From contig NVWR01000005.1 of assembly GCA_002746275.1 (NCBI GenBank), forward strand, positions 1 through 15,268: 15,268 nucleotides of DNA, written 5' to 3'. Position 1 is the first letter of the stretch; every line of letters begins with the position of its first letter. The DNA comes from Rhodobiaceae bacterium. Lineage in GTDB: Bacteria; Pseudomonadota; Alphaproteobacteria; Parvibaculales; Parvibaculaceae. The position numbers and the translations under genes are program-made. Shown here piece by piece: positions 12,908-15,268 of the stretch. The notes beneath the pieces are model-generated. The model was not told where the DNA came from. It did not search any database and was given only the letters and a program-made list of their open reading frames with translations.

Positions 12908-13396
12908 TCAATCGCACCCCGGCGCGCCTTCGGCAAGAAGTTTTACAAGATTGCCAATCCCCACTTCCCATCCACCACCAAAACCCCTGCGAGCCTGATC
13001 GCTATGCACAGCCGAATGAACGAGGCGTACTTGGGTTCCCTCGCCCTTCACCGTAAAACTTATTTCGACCTGCGAAAGGGGACTGGCTTCCCGCTGCCCG
13101 GTGGCATGCAGCACAAATTGAGACCAGGTGAAGACGAGACGCCTGCCCGGCTCAACCTCAAGGTAGGCACCTTCAAACCCGGTCGACTTTTCATCGTCTT
13201 TTGATTTCAGAAATTGCCAGGCCCCACCAGGGCGCAAATCAATCGACGCCGAGTGGAGAGAATTGGGAACCGGCCCAAACCATTTCATCACACTGTCCGG
13301 GTCCGTCCAGGCCTGGAACACGATGTCCGCAGTCACAGGGAAATAGCATTCGACAATGATGGGATCATCACCCAGCGTGGTTTTGACAAATTCCAT
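12908..13396 (-). CDS. AHSA1/SRPBCC-family protein paired with ArsR
   Basis: About 162 residues with the START-like fold of the AHSA1 group: IIVECYFPVTADIVFQAWTD (13-32), then the hallmark WFGP (39-42), LRPGGAWQF (54-62), EVEPGRRLVFTW (80-91) and a long C-terminal helix GGGWEVGIGNLVKLLAEG. Such proteins form a hydrophobic ligand cavity; in many bacteria they sit directly behind an ArsR regulator and may bind or sense the same small molecule. The start is either ATG 13394-13396 or GTG 13400-13402; the latter overlaps the ArsR stop as GTGA, a typical coupling arrangement. Divergent from the glutathione S-transferase gene, so all three are probably one response unit. Confidence 0.83.
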   Translation of the reverse strand: MEFVKTTLGDDPIIVECYFPVTADIVFQAWTDPDSVMKWFGPVPNSLHSASIDLRPGGAWQFLKSKDDEKSTGFEGAYLEVEPGRRLVFTWSQFVLHATGQREASPLSQVEISFTVKGEGTQVRLVHSAVHSDQARRGFGGGWEVGIGNLVKLLAEGAPGCD

Positions 13397-13398
13397 GG

Positions 13399-13716
13399 TC
13401 ACTTTTTCACCGTCGCCAGATGCTGTGCCAGATTGTCGAACTGCTGCGTCCAGAAGGATTGGTAATCGGCCAGCCAGTCGGAGGCCACTTTCATCTGGCT
13501 TGCGTTCAGCCGACAGTGACGGGTTCGACCTCGCTTCTCTATCACCAGCAGGCCCGCGTCATGCAACACCCTCACATGTTTAGAGACAGCGGGTTGAGAC
13601 ATGTCGAACGGTTTCGCCAGATCAGAAAGCCGCGCCTCGCCTTGCATCAATCTCTGCAGAATTGCGCGACGGGTACCGTCACTAAGGGCTGAAAAAATCA
13701 CATCCAGGTTTTGCAT
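13399..13716 (-). CDS. ArsR-family transcriptional regulator
   Basis: 105 residues from ATG 13714-13716, which is preceded by GGAGAGG; an ATG 12 bases further upstream is possible but lacks this site. Winged helix: FSALSDGTRRAILQRLMQGE (8-27), ARLSDLAKPFDMSQPAVSKHVRVLHDAGLL (28-57, with the recognition helix SQPAVSKHVRVL), and wing IEKRGRTRHCRLN (59-71). It lacks the ELCVCDL metal site of arsenic or cadmium sensors, so it belongs to the group paired with SRPBCC proteins rather than a metal sensor. A 4-base overlap couples it to that gene. The upstream region carries two 24-base repeats overlapping its own promoter and the GST promoter, so it likely represses both. Confidence 0.9.
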   Translation of the reverse strand: MQNLDVIFSALSDGTRRAILQRLMQGEARLSDLAKPFDMSQPAVSKHVRVLHDAGLLVIEKRGRTRHCRLNASQMKVASDWLADYQSFWTQQFDNLAQHLATVKK

Positions 13717-13731
13717 ACACCTCTCCATACC

Positions 13732-13755
13732 AAACCAACTGGTTGACTATTTAGC
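13732..13755. promoter_or_regulatory. Putative ArsR operator, copy 1
   Basis: A 24-base element beginning AAACCAACTGGTT and ending TATTTAGC. It matches the element at 13770-13793 at 20 of 24 positions and contains the near-palindrome AACTGGTT. It covers the -35 of the GST promoter and the predicted -10 of arsR. Confidence 0.6.
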
Positions 13756-13771
13756 ACGGACCATTTAATAA
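13743..13771 (+). promoter_or_regulatory. Sigma70 promoter of the glutathione S-transferase gene
   Basis: TTGACT (13743-13748), 17-base spacer, TAATAA (13766-13771); predicted +1 near 13778, about 39 bases before the ATG. The -35 lies in operator copy 1 and the +1 in copy 2. Confidence 0.6.
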
Positions 13772-13776
13772 ACCAA
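13748..13776 (-). promoter_or_regulatory. Predicted arsR promoter
   Basis: Minus strand TTGGTT (13771-13776), 17-base spacer, TAAATA (13748-13753); predicted +1 near 13741. It overlaps the divergent GST promoter almost completely, and each box sits in one of the two repeats. Confidence 0.45.
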
Positions 13777-13793
13777 CTAGTTAAGTATTTTGC
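13770..13793. promoter_or_regulatory. Putative ArsR operator, copy 2
   Basis: Begins AAACCAACTAGTT and ends TATTTTGC; contains the perfect palindrome AACTAGTT. It is offset 38 bases from copy 1 in the same orientation and covers the GST transcription start. Confidence 0.6.
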
Positions 13794-13816
13794 TTCGGGA
13801 ACAAAGGGGACGACAG

Positions 13817-14443
13817 ATGCACCTTTACGAAAATCCACCCACACGATCACAGCGGGCGAAATGGGTGCTTGAGGAATTGGAGATCGACTACACAAGTCAC
13901 ATCCTCGATCCTATGCAAGGTGACCTTAACGCCGCCGCCCGCCGCGCTGGCCAACCCCTGGGCGCCGTTCCTGTTCTTAAAACGGACCAGTACACAATCT
14001 TTGAGTCCGTCGCGATTGTGCTGCAGCTCATCGACGAACATCCCGAGAAGAAATTGGCGCCCCCTGTCGGCAGCCCGGAACGTGCCCCTTACTACCAATG
14101 GAGCATCTTTGCCGGCACCGAAATGGACCCGCCCATCATGATGTTCTTCGACAATACGATGCGCCCCTTGGAATTCATGCACACCCCGGGTGCGGCCTAC
14201 GATGCCGGTCTGGCCGCGCGCGGCCGAAGCGATTTCATCACCCGTGCAGAAATCCTGTCCAACGCCCTTGAAGGTAGCGACTACCTGCTGGGCACCGATT
14301 TTTCAGGGGCTGATATTCTGATAGGCCACAGCTGTTTCATGGCCACACACATTGGATTGCCGATCGGGGATTACCCCGTCCTTGAAGCCTATTACGCCCG
14401 GCTTCAACAACGCCCGGCCTATCTGCGGGCCTACGGTGGATGA
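13817..14443 (+). CDS. Glutathione S-transferase family protein
   Basis: 208 residues from ATG 13817, supported by AAGGGGA upstream. The N-terminal thioredoxin-like domain has YENPPTRSQRAKWVLEEL (4-21), where Ser11 or nearby residues would activate glutathione. It also has GAVPVL (49-54, with the cis-Pro) and FESVAIVLQLID (62-73), matching the E-S glutathione-binding motif. The C-terminal helical domain includes EILSNALEGSDYLLGTDFSGADILIGHS, with the conserved N-capping box (FSGADI). It probably conjugates or reduces an electrophile with glutathione in the cytoplasm. It is divergent from arsR with overlapping promoter and operator sites, so it is likely derepressed by the compound the ArsR/SRPBCC pair senses. 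Confidence 0.88.
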   Translation: MHLYENPPTRSQRAKWVLEELEIDYTSHILDPMQGDLNAAARRAGQPLGAVPVLKTDQYTIFESVAIVLQLIDEHPEKKLAPPVGSPERAPYYQWSIFAGTEMDPPIMMFFDNTMRPLEFMHTPGAAYDAGLAARGRSDFITRAEILSNALEGSDYLLGTDFSGADILIGHSCFMATHIGLPIGDYPVLEAYYARLQQRPAYLRAYGG

Positions 14444-14452
14444 GTGCCACCC

Positions 14453-14692
14453 TCAAGTGAGCCCTCTGGGAGTCGACAAAACCCGCCTGAACCGCGCAAC
14501 GGTTTCATTGTCCGTGCCGCTGTCGGGTACCACTTGTTCCGCGCCGTGAGCGAGGGCCAGACGGTACCGCAAGACCAGCGCCACCAGCCCCAGCACGAAG
14601 GCGGGCACCGACACAATCCACAGCGCCTTGATCCAGTCCGCAGTGGATTGGTACGTATCAAACAGATCAGCCCAGAAATTGTAGTCTTCCAT
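14453..14692 (-). CDS. Small single-helix membrane protein, unknown function
   Basis: 79 residues from ATG 14690-14692; an earlier ATG adds 11 residues but gives a less natural start. An acidic, aromatic N-terminus (MEDYNFWADLFDTY) precedes one hydrophobic helix at about 20-42 (WIKALWIVSVPAFVLGLVALVLRY), then a short hydrophilic tail rich in Arg and Thr. The positive residues after the helix suggest the tail is cytoplasmic. No strong ribosome site is visible and I do not recognise a family. It converges with the GST gene, with only 9 bases between the stops, and diverges from the XRE regulator. Its compact fit between real genes and the clean membrane helix are the main reasons to keep it. 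Confidence 0.62.
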   Translation of the reverse strand: MEDYNFWADLFDTYQSTADWIKALWIVSVPAFVLGLVALVLRYRLALAHGAEQVVPDSGTDNETVARFRRVLSTPRGLT

Positions 14693-14733
14693 TGCGATTA
14701 CATTCCAAACGCCATCGAGACACAAACCTTACT

Positions 14734-14744
14734 CATAGTCTATG
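14734..14744. promoter_or_regulatory. Palindrome CATAG-T-CTATG before the XRE gene
   Basis: A perfect 5-base inverted repeat around one base, located between the divergent membrane-protein and XRE genes, 34 bases before the preferred XRE start. Small XRE regulators commonly bind such sites upstream of their own gene. Confidence 0.4.
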
Positions 14745-14777
14745 GTAAATCAATACAGTTCATTGCCCGCTGGCGCA

Positions 14778-14996
14778 ATGAAATTAGAGAAAAAATTTGG
14801 TTTGAATGTTCGGTATTGGCGTAAAAAACGTGGGCTCTCGCAAGAGGAGTTCGCCGGTAGGGCTCAATTGCACCCAACTTATGTAAGCGGCATTGAAACA
14901 GGCTATCGCAACCCCACCGTGAAAATCATTGGAAGGATTGCCGGTGCTCTGCAGGTAGAACCAGCGGATCTTTTTTCTGATGATCTAGACGGTTAG
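14778..14996 (+). CDS. Small XRE-family helix-turn-helix regulator
   Basis: 72 residues from ATG 14778; an in-frame ATG at 14742 would add 12 residues but falls inside the palindrome and lacks a ribosome site, as does 14778. The whole protein is one HTH_3 domain: FGLNVRYWRKKRGLSQEEFA (7-26), recognition region LHPTYVSGIETGYRNPTVKII (31-51), and IAGALQVEPADLF (54-66). Size and sequence resemble free-standing regulators, including the controller (C) proteins of restriction-modification systems, but no restriction or methylase gene is visible in the window. Base composition looks more AT-rich than its neighbours. The gene downstream starts 198 bases later and could be a target or the beginning of an accessory module. 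Confidence 0.87.
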   Translation: MKLEKKFGLNVRYWRKKRGLSQEEFAGRAQLHPTYVSGIETGYRNPTVKIIGRIAGALQVEPADLFSDDLDG

Positions 14997-15194
14997 CGCT
15001 ATGGGTGAAGTAACCAATGAGCGCAGACGAGTAAGACGATCCCGGAGACCTGGACACAGACAGAAGCCGCCCCAACCATAAGTTCAAGAGTATCCCGACC
15101 GCTGTTGGAGAGGTTACTACGCCCCAAGGTTAGAAAATCACTAATCCTGTGGGTACCCTAATATGATGTTGGGATAATCGAAGGGGCTTACGTC

Positions 15195-15268
15195 ATGAGC
15201 GTTGAAAAAGACCACGAGTACTTCAAATTACGGCGGGAAGGGAAGACCTATATATCGAAATTATTCCA
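15195..15268 (+). CDS. Start of an unidentified gene (3' end outside window)
   Basis: An ATG at 15195 preceded by AAGGGG at good spacing opens a frame of 24 codons to the window end (begins MSVEKDHEYFKLRREGK). The visible part is charged and hydrophilic with no recognisable motif. A possible -10 (TATGAT, 15162-15167) lies upstream without a clear -35, beside the 8-base palindrome GGGTACCC (15151-15158). Its position behind an XRE regulator may mean it is controlled by it. Confidence 0.5.
   Translation, partial: MSVEKDHEYFKLRREGKTYISKLF

Noticed and set aside
15001..15081. 26-codon Arg-rich open frame after the XRE gene
   Set aside because: No ribosome site and no supporting feature; a frame this short is expected by chance.
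14778..15268. Restriction-modification system led by a controller protein
   Set aside because: Only the small XRE gene is visible; no methylase or restriction gene motif appears before the window ends, and the classic C-box pattern was not found.

Overview
The window looks like ordinary chromosome of an alphaproteobacterium with mid-range to fairly high GC. The gene mix fits this: a DUF1302 outer-membrane protein, a CFA synthase, tandem cold-shock genes, an ECF sigma factor with an RskA-like anti-sigma region, and small MarR and ArsR circuits. A marine or soil Hyphomicrobiales/Parvibaculales-type organism is my guess; no rRNA or other taxonomic marker is present. I see no insertion sequence, phage gene, CRISPR array or tRNA.

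Layout. 1-2449 (-): most of a large DUF1302 outer-membrane protein, cut by the left edge, followed by a 540-base upstream region with short repeats. 2990-3646 (-): an AhpC/TSA-like peroxiredoxin. 3757-5329 (-): a MarR regulator overlapping an exported nucleoside hydrolase. A methyltransferase (5432, +) diverges from marR across a compact operator region and is followed by an MFS transporter. 7370-9467 (-): an envelope/redox cluster in which an ECF sigma factor carrying its own RskA-like domain and a membrane anchor in one polypeptide lies upstream of a Tat-exported ferritin-like protein and a small exported cytochrome c. A nine-base motif (TGCATCCAA), with a matching -10 region 17 bases downstream, precedes both the sigma gene and the ferritin gene. 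This suggests an autoregulated regulon.

9567-10526 (+): two cold-shock genes in tandem, each with its own promoter, a roughly 142-base leader and a terminator. The leaders are better conserved than the coding sequences, start at the predicted +1, and share a hairpin with a compensatory base-pair change. 10548-12153 (-): CFA synthase overlapping a MmcQ/YjbR-like gene. 12284-12865 (-): a PhnA-domain protein. 12908-13716 (-): ArsR regulator and AHSA1/SRPBCC protein, divergent from a glutathione S-transferase (13817, +), with two 24-base repeats overlapping both promoters. The right end holds a 79-residue one-helix membrane protein (-), a small XRE regulator (+) and the start of an unidentified gene (+).

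Strongest candidates for something new: the sigma/anti-sigma fusion with its putative ferritin-cytochrome regulon, and the duplicated structured cold-shock leader. All functional calls come from reading motifs; no database search was done.
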